Shown: positions 15,216 to 28,400 of the stretch, in pieces | Layout: each line of letters begins with the position of its first letter | How positions within the stretch are numbered: the first letter of the stretch is position 1 | Source: Chrysomallon squamiferum | Lineage: Eukaryota; Mollusca; Gastropoda; Neomphalida; Peltospiridae | NCBI GenBank assembly: GCA_012295275.1 | Contig: CM022665.1 | Coordinates: 34,402,022 to 34,466,021, forward strand | Reading direction: 5' to 3' | DNA length: 64,000 bases | The notes under the pieces: model-generated | Database searches by the model: none | Seen by the model: only the letters and a program-made list of their open reading frames with translations | Told to the model about the DNA's origin: nothing | Translations under genes and position numbers: made by a program

Positions 15216-15480
15216 TGTGTACAGTATGGAGATTCTTCCAAAAGCGTACAAGTCTTGAATGAAACGGGTGACTGATACAGAACGGCGTGTTTATTCTCTG
15301 AAGTGGAACACACCTCACAGCTGACGTCACTGCCCATGGCATTTGTCGGCCAATTAAAATGCGCGAAACTGGGACAGTCATCTCGTGAAAGGAATTTTAA
15401 CGTGAAAAAACAATGCGGATCATTTTTTGAGTAGTACACCCATTTCCGATGACCTTACAATATATTTTGAAGAGCTATTG
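15216..15480 (-). promoter_or_regulatory. Probable Rho GTPase 5' UTR and proximal promoter with CRE
   Basis: This stretch upstream of the ATG is CpG-rich compared with the flanks. It contains a full palindromic cAMP-response element TGACGTCA at 15322-15329, about 107 bases from the start codon. It also has CCAAT on the plus strand at 15350-15354 (ATTGG as read by the gene). No TATA box was evident at a suitable position. CREB/ATF-type control is an inference from the motif. Confidence 0.45.
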
Positions 15481-15831
15481 TGCTCGTGTTGTTTACTGAC
15501 ACTCCTGAGTTACACAATCATCATAAGAAAACATAGTTTAATTTAGTGTGGGCAAATTTAATACTACTAGTATAACAAAAACGCCTGAGGGGCAGACTTA
15601 AATAATCTCTAAGTGACAGATACCTGACAATCAGTCTAAGAAAACAGCGCTAATTAACAGACTGATTTGTTTTTCAAATGATAATCTGTGAAATGAAGAC
15701 AAATCATAGACAAGCTAAAAGAAAAAATACGTCTCTTTGATTAGAGGAAGAAAGATTATGATTAACGGCACAGACATTTTTATATTCGGTACACGTTTTC
15801 AGATAGTGTGGCTTTTGTGTGTGCGAATGTA

Positions 15832-15866
<35 letters not shown>

Positions 15867-17092
15867 ACTGACATATCAACAAATTATACATGCATACATA
15901 CACAGATAAACTACACCGCATGTGCACCTTCCTATTAAGTGCCAATTACATACCACGACTTCTGATAAAGCAGCATGCACAGAGAAAACCAGCAAATACC
16001 GACCTGTTCAAAATCAGATTAAGAATTACATTACTATTTAAACACACAAAACATTTCATTTTATAAATTTCTCCTTTTAAATTACCTTTTTCTCTGGTAA
16101 AATATAGTAAGCAGTAAGGAATTTATATTTCATTACTATTATTTTGTTATTAGAAGCATCATTAAAAATGTTAAAGCTACTTAAAATCGACGAATTCTAC
16201 GTATTTATATAAAGAGGGAATTGTTATCTATCTTAATTTCATGAAATAAAAAAAAATATTGTAACAGTGGTAAATATAATTATGGCTTCGAACAGGATGG
16301 CAGTTACTTAGTTAATTCTACACTGTTTATTTTTTCTTTTTATTTTGTTTTCTTTATTTCTATATTTTTTTTTTTCATCTTATTTCATCATAATACATTA
16401 TATTATATTATATTATTTTAAAACGCGCAATTTATTTCCAGCTTAAAATCTGTAATTATTTTATTGTAGATGTGTTATAAAATGAAAATCTGGTTTCATA
16501 CGATATGTAAATGAATATAATTATTAACGTAAGAATGTTTTCCTGTTTTCTAATCACAAGTAACGACGATACGTGTCTCGCCTTTCACAAGTGATACACG
16601 AAGTAAGCACTACAACTGGCGGCAGCATCCAAGCCGTCAGCAACACTCTTCTCGCGAAGGGTCAGATTAAAACTGATAATTATTACTATTAACATTCGTT
16701 TTAACAGACTACTAATGTTACTAAATTTCATAAAATACCAAGGAGTGATTTAATATTTAACAGTATCTCAAAACATTTTAATATTAATGGTTATTAAGTG
16801 TCAGACATAAGGATTTTATGTTTAATGAGTGGAAGCCTGTCGCCATTCATGATTCAACTCTTTTCGATTCTGAGTGTGGATGTGGGCGATTTATTACATG
16901 TTTCCTTCAGATAATTGTTCAGCCATTCTGTCCTGAACATAATTACATATTTTACTTTACTATAGTTCCGCCAAAGAGCCCATTAATATCAACAGAACGA
17001 TATTTTGTTCTATATCTTTTCCCCATAATTAGGAGATCACACACTATTTATTTATGAACATCAGTAATGATACACTAGTTGGGCAGACATAT

Positions 17093-17123
<31 letters not shown>

Positions 17124-20100
17124 TCCATTAATTCCAATTTAGTATTTACTTCTAAACATACTTCTGTTGCCGAAGTACTAAATTGAAATAGTAAATTAAG
17201 TAACACGAAATAAATAGATCTACACAGAAATCATCAAAAATAATTCAAGTTGCAATGTGTGTGTGTGTGTAAGTTTTTATATATATATATATGGAGATAC
17301 ACATATCTTATTTAAATTAATTGTATTGGTGAAAATTAACACCCAGTAAATACGGTCACACCATTATTAAATGACTAAATTCCAAATGTATGTCACAAAA
17401 GAGTACATGTATGAAAACTAAAAATAAAATCCGCTTGTTTACATACTTAGGAATCCGTGAAGCGGATAATATAAGGTGAGACATAGTATCATCTGAGAAT
17501 TAAAGACATATAAGGTGTATCTGTCACCTTTATCACGCCACCAGGTAAATGTGACCATTGATAAATGTGTCACACAGAATTAAAGCATTACAAATTATTT
17601 CTAATGATGACGCCTGTCATTTATATAGATAGCTGAAATCGTGTCGACATGGACTGTTTCCTAACTAATAAAACATATATACGTTAATATTCGACTGTTA
17701 CGTAAAAAGAAGATTGCTTTGTTTATTTATGAACTTTCAACAGGATATTACTCTAACTTTTACGTAGTAATAAATTCAATTTACAAACAATGCGTTTGGT
17801 TAGTGTGAGTCAAAAATATTTCTGGTTTATAATAAAAATCCGTATAATTTTTTTCTTCAGAGACGTGATAAGTATCTCTAGGTTCCTGTCAGTGTGTTTG
17901 CGTTTTCAAGACAAAAATTAAATTTCTCTATATAAAATGCATAAAAATATCCTAAATTATTTAACTTATTCTATCCCGTGAATAAACTGTCTTCTAAAAT
18001 ATTATTTTCTGAATTGTTCTTTTTAATCGATTTCTCTTCCTAAATATTCATTTTTTTAAAAACAATTTTGAAATTGTGAATATGATAATCTATGAATGTC
18101 TGTTAACATTCTTACATGACAGATGTGAAAAACGACCGATTATTTCAATCTTTTACAACCAATAGTTAGTGTGTTATCTTATTCATCTAAAATATTAAAA
18201 TATTAACAATGTTTAGTGGGTTATATTGAGAATAATGAGACAACGAAAAAGATTATTCAGTAAAGTTAAAAACCAGTTCCAATGTTAAAGTAAATCGCTA
18301 TGGGCATTAATTGAAAGTCTTGTAATTATCAAGATAAATGAACAATATTTATCAACGTGTTACACTAATTGGCTTAAGCTGTTTACTGTGCCAGAAAGAT
18401 TTGCACAAAATTTGCACAAAAGAAGAAGAAGAATAACGACAGTGAAAGAAAGGATAAAATACATTAGATTTGCGTCGGGTTAAATTAAACTGAAATAAAA
18501 TTGTTAGTGCAGAATATATATCTGACGAAAACATTAGGAACTGCAAGACATTCAAGTAAGTTCGTATTAACTTAAATAATGAAATAGTAGAAGTTATTGT
18601 AGCAGTTATGGTGATACTGCATGCAATACATCGCAGATGAGAGTAATTGTAAAAACAGCAATGGTTCTTGTAGTAACAACAGTAGAGGTAGTTGTAGTGG
18701 CGATACTCATAGTAATATACAAATGCACAGACAAGCACACATACAAATATAAACAACAATAACTTGCCTGATATAACAGTCATAATTAACAGAACAAATA
18801 TATAAAAGAAACGGCAGTAACAGCAATGTATTATTTTTTTTTTTTGACTTAAATGCTAATAACCTCAGAAAAAAATCCGTATTATTCTGTCTGAAATCGT
18901 CCATTTGTATTTAAAATCTAAATAAATTTATTTGCATTTTAATTTCGGAAGAGCAAGTCTATTTTCAAAGATCTAAACGAAGTTGAAAAACTGCAGATTT
19001 ATATATGGCTTAAAGATGACTGGAAAAAAGTATATGAAACAAAATCACAGAAAAAAAGTCACAATTTAGTATAGGAAACAAATCACTGGAAAAAAGTCAC
19101 AAAAATATATAGGTTTGTGAAGTACTGATATATGCATGAGGTAGTTGTTAAGCTTATTGATTAGACTAGATTAAAGAAAGGGGCTTCATACTGTGCAAGG
19201 GTGGTGACTTGTTACACTTATTAATTAGGATCAGTTCGGCAGGATTAGGTCTAGCTTAGATTTAAACTAAGGGCTTTCTTTTGTAAAAGATTTATAAAAT
19301 GTCCCAGGTTAAAATGTGTTTCACTATATCTTCTCCAGCTTGATGTAGTATCAGAAGTATGTTTAATATGAAAGTTATTCACAGCAATAAGGGTGGTAAC
19401 AAAATCTGTTATGAGGGGTTCATGTATACCAAACATGCAACTCGAAAAACAAATGCGACAAAAGATCTATTTGTAATTTGAAGAATTTCTTCGTGATATT
19501 GGGTGGAACATCCGCCTAAACCAATTAACATGAAAATCAAAAATCATTAACAAAATGTGTTTAATCTATCTTTCATTTCTAATATATTTCTTAAGCTTAA
19601 TTAAAAATTGTGACTTTTTTCCCTGTGTTTTTTTTCTTTTTTTTTCTTTGACTTTTCCCCCTAGAATCGGCTCAAAAACTGTGAATTTCCTATTTTCTTT
19701 CTGTGGCATATAGCATACATTTATCTTAACACTCTCGCGGAAATTTCTAAAGCTCCTTTCCAATATACTGGGTTACAATCTGTTACAGAGGTGAAAGATG
19801 AAAAATCCACTTCTTGATTAATAATTTATTTATTATTAATACTATGAATGATGACGACTGTATCGACTGGCAAATTACTAGACCAAAACACATGGCTACT
19901 TTGTTTCACCGAATTACCGAAAATACGAAAACAATTCTTCTGAGAAAACTAAGTTATGTAGTGTTAGCAGTTCTGGCTACAAAAGATAATGTCTGGTAGA
20001 TCTATTGTATTCTGCTGACAGCACACTGAGAAACACGGAAATTATTTCTCTGGCAGTCTCCGACATTTGCAAGTCACGTGTGACAAACTTTTAACATAGC

Positions 20101-20140
20101 ACCAGACATTCTTACATTGATTTAACATTGCGGTTAAATA
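15481..20140. other. Intergenic region between the Rho GTPase gene and the RIN 3' end
   Basis: No convincing gene. There are scattered CpGs, an ATT microsatellite at 15836-15862, an AC tract at 17097-17122, a GT tract near 17257-17270, and an E-box CACGTG at about 20072-20077. A CpG-containing patch at about 16560-16660 could be an upstream untranslated exon or enhancer, but nothing proves it. Open frames here have no domain-like sequence. Confidence 0.5.
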
Positions 20141-22294
20141 TCACTAACGAAATTATGGAATTATGGATAAAAAAAAAATTATGATAATAAATTTTTTTTA
20201 TTTTCTTTATACATATATAAATAATCATGTAATCACGACTTGCACGAATATATACACAAATATACACATACAAGTCGTAATTATCTATACTTAAGTCTTT
20301 TGAACATCATATGACATCTAGTAACTTTCCTCACTGAATAGAAATAACAGAAAACATACCAATGATATTTAAATTTAATATTACAAATATTATAAAAGAA
20401 TGTTTTTAAGTATTAATTTTCAGCATAAACATTTAAATCTGGTTTACTTACACAAACACAAAAGACGCACATACTAATCTCATATCTGAAATGTTTATAA
20501 TTCTGAAAATTAAAATATCCATAATTATACCCTCATTTTTAAAATTCTAAATGTTCCATTCATTATATTTCTGAATCCTTTGTATTATAAATGACAATTA
20601 ATGATCTGGATTTTATAAAAAAAAAACATAATTGTCAGAAGAGAAAACTATTTCGCGTTATAAATATTAAAGAGAAATAATGTTTTTTTTTTAATATTTG
20701 TTTTTGCACATTAAGCAACTTTTCATATGCAAAAAAAGCAACCGTGTACAAGTCAGTTTGGAATAAATATTAAATAAACAAACCAAACAAACAAAATGGG
20801 ATAATTTCATTTTGTATTTATCCTCAGGCATAATGAAGAAAACCTATATAATGCTTTGATTAACAATAAAAAATCATAAAGATAAATAAAACATGTTGGT
20901 AATGTCAATAATGATAATGTATGAAAATTTAATATTTACTTTAATATTGTTTACAACACAAAATAACATTATTGTGTAGCCAGTTCTTTGTAGAATACAT
21001 ATAAAATATATTATGTACATTTACATTTTATGTACAAATATCACAATTTTATCACAAGAGAAGTGTTATTTTAGTGATTAACAGCTCTAATTTACTTTTT
21101 CTAATTCTGGTGCTGATTTTTATTTATTTATATTTTTTAAACTATATTTCATATCCTTTAAACACTAAGATATTTTCAGCTGTTATTTATATATTATGTA
21201 TAAATATTATTACATAATTTTTTTTTATCTTACTTTTGGAATATTAAAATTAAAGCAAAGACCGTAACAGTTTAATACCTGGAATTGTCTTATTAACATT
21301 ATTTCTAAAGTGACATAAAAGTTTCATAGAATTATTTTTTGTATAATAAAACTTTGATTAGAATTAATTTAATCTGTAACCAAAATGTAATAATATTATT
21401 GATATGTCACAAATGTATTTTCAATTACAAAACAAACCTTTAACACTTAACAATAATTTCAGGGTCCATAGTTAACAAATATAACATATAAAAACTTAAA
21501 GAGAATAAAAACAAATAAATTTAATTTAAAAAATGACAAAAATCAAGAACAATCAATCATTACATTAAAAAGCTTAATTATCACATGATATATTCTGGTA
21601 ATACAATAAAAGGAATAAATCTTTGTTGTTAATATAACAACTTTCTAAACAAAGAAAAAAAAGATATGTACATCCTATTTTTATAATGATAATAAATATG
21701 AAATAATAACAAGAGTTCCCAAATGAAACTATAAAATATTGTCAGTCATAGACTGCATATAAAGGTAAGATTAAAAGGTCAGTGTATTTTGATTTTCCTT
21801 AATTTGATTTTGATAAATTTCATTTTAGTACATGCTATCCATCTGAAAAAAAAAAAAAGAAAAAAGAAAATGAAATTAACATTAAAAATTAATAAATGAA
21901 ATAAAATAAAAATAAGTTCCTATAATAATTGTTTACTGCAAGTTCTATCTTTTGAATAATTTACTGAAACCTTTCTTTCCATTAGACTTTTAAAAAAAAT
22001 AATAAAAAAAAGTTTAAAAAAATATTTTTAAAGATTTGTTTTTGCTTTTTCTTTTTTTGTTATTGTTTAATATTTTAATATATAATTAGTGTATGAATGT
22101 ATGCATGTATACATGTGTGAATAATAATAAACAAAGAATATTTTTAAAAAGCTGAGGAATAACTGTTGTAAAGTACCAAAGAATTATCTCCCTTATAAAA
22201 ATATATTACACTTTAATGAAAGTTTTATTTAACACTACTAAATAGCACAATTTTAGATTACAACATAATTTTTATTATAAAGACCAGTATGGAT
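20141..22294 (-). other. Probable RIN 3' UTR and downstream transcribed region
   Basis: A-rich on the plus strand (T-rich as transcribed), CpG-poor, and free of domain-like coding frames. It adjoins the last RIN coding exon. A strong pyrimidine tract and AG ending at about 21848 (minus strand) may define an alternative short terminal exon. Confidence 0.4.
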
Positions 22295-22443
22295 TTATAT
22301 TAACTCACTTGATGACTGTGACATGTTTGTAGGCCATGCTATATTAGCAGCAGTTCTTTTGTAAGCAAACACAACATCTGCACCTGATGCAATGTATTCT
22401 CCTTTGATCATTTGTGGGCACAATCCTTCTGCTAATTGGCATT
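22295..22443 (-). CDS. RIN: RIN exon 19, last recognised coding exon
   Basis: It encodes ECQLAEGLCPQMIKGEYIAS through SQSSSELI and a TAA stop at 22295-22297. A good GTGAGT donor within the last codons (exon end 22309) could instead splice to a short exon at about 21847. Confidence 0.8.
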
Positions 22444-25400
22444 CTGAAGAAGAAAATAAATATAAGTATTATATTTTCTAAAAAAAACAAACAAATGTTA
22501 ACAAATGGTTGAGTAAAATACCAATATATTAGATTACTGCAATGATTTAAAAAAATTTCAAAATAACATTTAATTTAGGTTAGAGCTGATCTTTCACAAT
22601 TAAGATTTTTTCCTCACTTGTATTTTGTTTTTAGTAAGGCATTCATTTAAAAATTCAAATTTAATATAAGATTAAGCTGCTACCAAAACATAAATAAACT
22701 TCAGATAAAACTTCAGTTTTATTTAGTTGATAATTGATTGCAAATGAAAATTACACTAAATATTAATATTTTACTTACAACACATCAAATAATCAAATGA
22801 TTTTGAAAATGCAGTTACCTTCTCCATTAACCAGAAGAAACAGACTGTAGTCTTGTGAATTTATGATTTTCAGCTTGTGAGCAATCATTGTACCTAAACA
22901 AAGGAACAAATGCAATTTTTAATATTGTTTTTAACTTGGCAATTTAATGGAGCAAAATAATTCAGTTAAAACTGTAACTTTAATCACATCAAACTGACAT
23001 TAAATAATTCTACAAAAAGCTGTTTTACAAAGCTAGTAACCCTTTTCAGCTGGATAATGACCAGTACTAAATCAATATATCAGCAGTTTGCACATTCCTT
23101 ATATAAAATGCCTGGTGCTGGAATTATCATGGATTAAAGAGAATGCTTATGAATGCAATCTGTGTTAAAAAGACAAAAATCAAATATATATTTAATTTAC
23201 CTGCAACTTATATTTCTAGTTCAAAGTTTTATGCATTATTTTTAATAATTTTGTACGTGCAGCCAAATATTCTTTTATGAGACATCAAAAAGGTAAACTG
23301 ATTTTTTTGAGTGCAAGAAAAAAGCTTTGGATTTTCAAGTTTAATACAAAGGATGCTTAACCCATATCACACCACATCTATTTGTTTATGATCTGCATTT
23401 AATTCATATGTAAATTTATTATCATGTTTTAGTACGATAAAAACACCTTACAGACATCTTTTGTTGTCATATTTGGACGGACAGGAAGTGTTTTCCAAAT
23501 GATAGTGTCTTTCAGCTCATCAGGGATTGCAATTTTTAAGAAGCCTTGTATATCACCAACTGAAGGAAGTCGACTCTTAGAAAGCAAAGTACAGTATTTA
23601 TTTTATTTCAGATTTCTTAAATATGATTTTTATATATAAATTCTACTCAGCATTTAAAAATTTATTTCTGAAGAATGCCTCATACATAAAATACTTTGAA
23701 AGTAAATAATTAATGACAAAAATAATAGTTACTAAGAAACATTATCTTCACACAAATTCAGATATATATATACATAAACTCTACATAAACACTTATACAA
23801 ACACATACAATTATACACACGATACTCCAACAACACCCTCTCTCTCTCTCATCCACATCAATATAAATATATAAGCACACAAACACTCCTAGATGGACAT
23901 ATGCACACTTCCCTAAAACCATAATTCACTAACTTTGTGTTGTGAAGCCTTTGTCTGTTGTGTCTCTTGAAAGTGTTTTAATACTAGTACAGCACTGCTG
24001 AGTGTTGTCAGATAGTAGCCACCTTCTCCTGTCAGTAGTGTAGGGTGAAGCAGACCCCACATATAGTCAGCTTCAATCTCAGCTGACACAATACCACAGT
24101 GAACCAGAACATAGATTAACATTGGCAGAAAGTCTGATAATGAAAAATAATAAAAATAATAAAGTTTTAAACATATGTGTAAATAATTCAAATTCTTATT
24201 ATGACAAATATATATGTTAAAATACCAGTAAAATTACTCATGTCATATTAAAATTTAATTCAGGTAAAGTAAAATTAGACCACTGAAAAACCAAAAAAGC
24301 CCACAAAAAACATCACCTGATGTCTTCCTGCTGAAAACGTCCTCAACATAATAAAAGGAATGAAATGAAAATAATACTGAAATATGTGTTTTTCAAAGAA
24401 ATTCATCCACTTACTTTAATAGTAAAGAATAAAAAGAAATATAAATTTTCAAGTTACTGATTAAAATTTTTTACATAAAACTAAAAATACCATCAGCTCC
24501 TAAAGATGCAGGACCTCTGTTTGACATGTGACGTTTCTCTTGTCCCTGGAACAACAAAACAACATTTAGTTTTAAATTACTGTATATATTTATATGATCT
24601 GATCAGATATGTTACAGTTAACCAAAATTTTCAAAATCAAATATTCATTTATTTGATCTTATGTGATCTACATCTTAGGACATATGCATATATTTATAAC
24701 TTAAACTACAAAGAAATAAAATAATGTGATTCAAGAAAATTAAATTTATGTTAAGTTGTACTCACACATTTGTAAATGATAGCTGTAGCTGCTAGGAGAT
24801 TTTCTAGTTTTTTCAGCGGTGAGTATGCCCTCTGCATTTTATCCAAATTATGTTTAATGAGCTCCAAGTCAGATCCATGTGGTGGTGTAACACCTGGCTA
24901 AAATCAAACAAATTATTGTGTTCAATCAAATAAATAGTCCTAAAAATATAGAAATGTGAAAGAAACTTTGAAAAATTCTCAAACTTTTAAATTAAAGTAA
25001 TATTTTATATTAATTATATAATTTTTTTTTGGTGATTAACAGCATACACAATATTTAGTTGTCTTTATAATATTTTTCTTTTCCTTCTTTTCTTTTAAAA
25101 GATCTGGAATTTGAATAAGAATAAAATAATTATTTTCAAAATAAAACCAAAGATACTTTTGCTGCTAACAACTAATAATTAGGAAAATCATTCTAAATTT
25201 TTTTATTTAATAATATATATTTGTCCTTGTACATTGAAATCCAACCTTTATTCCAATTTCTTGTGCAGTTTTTGATCGTGCGTATTTGATATTTCTCGCC
25301 ATCAAATGCAAGTTGCCATTTCTAAAATAGAAGAACATTAAGCAAAAATATAAATTTCAATGAAAACTACGTTAATTAACAGATATTCTGATATTTTCCA

Positions 25401-28400
25401 GTAAATAAAGGCTTTTTAAAAAGAAAATAATTTGTACACTATGGAGCTTCTAGATTTAACTGCTATATACTTAACATAAATTTACTAACTAATTAAAAAG
25501 GAGAAACCTCTTTAAAAGAACCTCTTTAATTTCAACACAGTTATTCTTAAAAAGGTATTAAAAGTAATTTTTAATAAACAATCTACTAAATTTAATTTTA
25601 ATACTTTAAAATATTTTCTTTGAATATTAATACAAAATAAAATTGTACTTGACAAACATTTACTTATTATTTGTTGACCAACTATCTCCTTTATGTGTGT
25701 AAAATTGAAATATTAATAATAATAATAACACTTTTTTTTTGGTGAAATTTGGATATTTTTAATTAATTGGGTTTTTTTTCCAGAGGAAAGTCAATGCTGT
25801 ATTTAATGTTCTAAAACTCAAAATTCCTCTGGAGAATTTAATTTATTTTAAATAAAGATTTTTTTTCTTCTCTTTTTAACTTGCCTGTTATGAGCTTCCA
25901 CAAAAAGTCTATATATGTGGTGTTTGACAGGGCGTATAACACACACATGTAAAGCTCCTTCAATAAGTGCATCAATATTGAGAATTTCACTAGCACCAAG
26001 CTATAAGAAATAAAACATTGACAGTATCAGAATAAAAGTCAAGCAATATGTATCTCATGGTATAAATTGAAACTGAGGTTCACTAGGCATATACATCATA
26101 TTTTATTTGCACAGTAGTTTACTGAAATATTGATGAATAGTCATCTCAGTTATGAGCTTGCTACCAAATATTATGAAATGCTGAACTATATATTTTCTAT
26201 TTAAGTTTGAATTATAGTATATGTTTATTGAGAACAAACTTTTTGCTGATTTTTAATATTTTAAATCTAAGTTGTTAGTACCTCTTAAAAAACTTACTTT
26301 TTTCCTTTCTCTTTCAATGATGTCTTCTAACTCCCCTTCTCCATGCTTTACCAAATAATTTTTAATTCCTGTCATGAACTGTCGAACCTGAAAGAAAGAA
26401 ATATTACACGTAGAAATATGAATATCAATTTAATTTTTAAGAAAACTAACAACAACAACAACAACAAAATGCTACAAAACAAAACCAGAAAACATTATAG
26501 AGACAACATAACAATGAAATAACACAAAATACAGAAGAAAACCTCTACTTAAAGTAAACATATTAAAAAACAAGTAGATATGCCAGAAGAGAAAAAATCT
26601 CAGTAGAAAAAAAACCCAAGGATAAATAAACAGTGGATATGGAACTGTTTATCATCATAAAGACAGAGAGAAATACTCACATTTCTCATAACATTATGTG
26701 GATTGGTTTCCTGACTTTCCAAAGTACACTGAATAAAGTTCTCAATTGTGCTGCCAAATGTTGTGCTGTGATCTTGTGACAACCTTTAAATAAAGATAAC
26801 TAGTGGTTGACAGCCTTATCTTGTTCATTAAATAAAAAATGAGATAATAATAAATAAATGAATAAACTGTCAAATACATTTTTTTACTGAATTATAAACA
26901 ATTGAAATTGTTTCTGAATTATAACAATTATCCATTTTCATTTTTTGAAGATATGCTTAATTAATTCCAGGGTAGATACATGTGGTAATATCATATAAAA
27001 CTGAAATTCAACAAATAATTCAATTTGATCAAATAAATAATACAAACATATAAAATAACAGACAAAATTATTTTTTAAACTAGAAAACAATGTAAAAAAA
27101 AAACCCAACTATTTAACAATGACTGTCATAAACATGATTAGTTTCAATTCATGTTAACTGTATTTATAATAATAAAGCAGTCTTACAAATGTTTTACACA
27201 CAGATTATATTTAAACTAAATATATAAGTTTTTAACCTAAAAATATAGTCCCTGATTTTAGCTCCAGGACTGTTGGTGGCATGGGGTAATGTTGATGATA
27301 TTGCTGGAAAAAAAGAAAAAAAGAAGAGAAAAACTAAGATTATCTCTCATTTTTATCAGCCAGCCAGTGATAAAATAATTCTATTTTAAATAAAAGTTTA
27401 GCCTATGGTTGTAACTGAATTCATTTTCGATTTAATAACTTTTCTTATTTGTAAAATTAACATTTGTTCATTAATTCTAACAACAATTCCTAAGTTATAA
27501 ACATTAGAATTATTTTTAGACTGAATGTGATTAGTTACACTATATCTCTTTTTTAATTGCTTTAGTAGTGCATGTGTGTGTATCTGTATGTATTGTTTTA
27601 AAGATACTAACACACAATAGGCCTCATTCTGTCTTTTAACTCAGCATTCATTATCAAACTCGATTCATCACAAAATACTGCTCCTTCCAACTCTTCACTT
27701 TCATGTTGTTGCAGATCAGTTCTGTTGTCCAAGCAGTTTAGATCTGTTGTACAGTCAGGAACACTGCACTGACTATTATGAGATGTACCATTTGAATGAA
27801 AATCTTGAATCTGCTGAGAAATTCTATTAATTAATTGAGTGTTTGGTCTGGAATGATAAATGGACGAGTCTTCATTATGATTAAGACTATGAAAATCTTG
27901 AGCACCATCTGAATCATCTGCAACAAGAGAATTTCTAACAGCCTCTCCATCAAGTTCTGAATGGAGAGACATACAGTCTTGTTGTTCAATTTTTGCAGTC
28001 TTCCACATCTGTACTCGGTCATTAGCACTCATGTCTGCTTGCAGTTCTGTTTGTTCTGGAGGAAGGAGTTTTGCCCATGGCTGGTGATCCCATGGTTTGC
28101 AAAATACTGTTCCAGCACTGCTGGCAGCAGAGGGTGGAGCATAGAGGTTTAGAAGATTGTCATACTCTGAAACACGCTTCACATTTGACAATGTCAATGG
28201 GATAATTGGTCTAATGGTCAGATCTGGAAGAGCACACGATATCATGTCTTGTACAGTAGAAGACTCAGAGAAGCAAGATGTCCGGTTTCCAGCTGAGTCT
28301 GTTGGAAGTTTTTTTTTGTAAACTGGAAACTTATTTAATGTTGGGCTTTGAACATTTTCACCGTTCTTCTCCAGATCTTCCAGAGAAAACAAAACATCAT

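Noticed and set aside
15050-15439. 129-codon minus-strand open frame overlapping Rho exon 1
   Set aside because: It is a different frame across the promoter and exon 1. The GTPase frame has the P-loop and switch I and splices correctly, so this is a shadow.
16818-17057. 79-codon plus-strand frame with several cysteines
   Set aside because: Cysteine spacing matches no family I know, there is no supporting exon context, and the sequence lies in an intergenic repeat-rich area.
18352-18904. Overlapping minus-strand frames rich in Y, C and S
   Set aside because: The residues come from AT-rich near-repetitive trinucleotides; there is no conserved motif.
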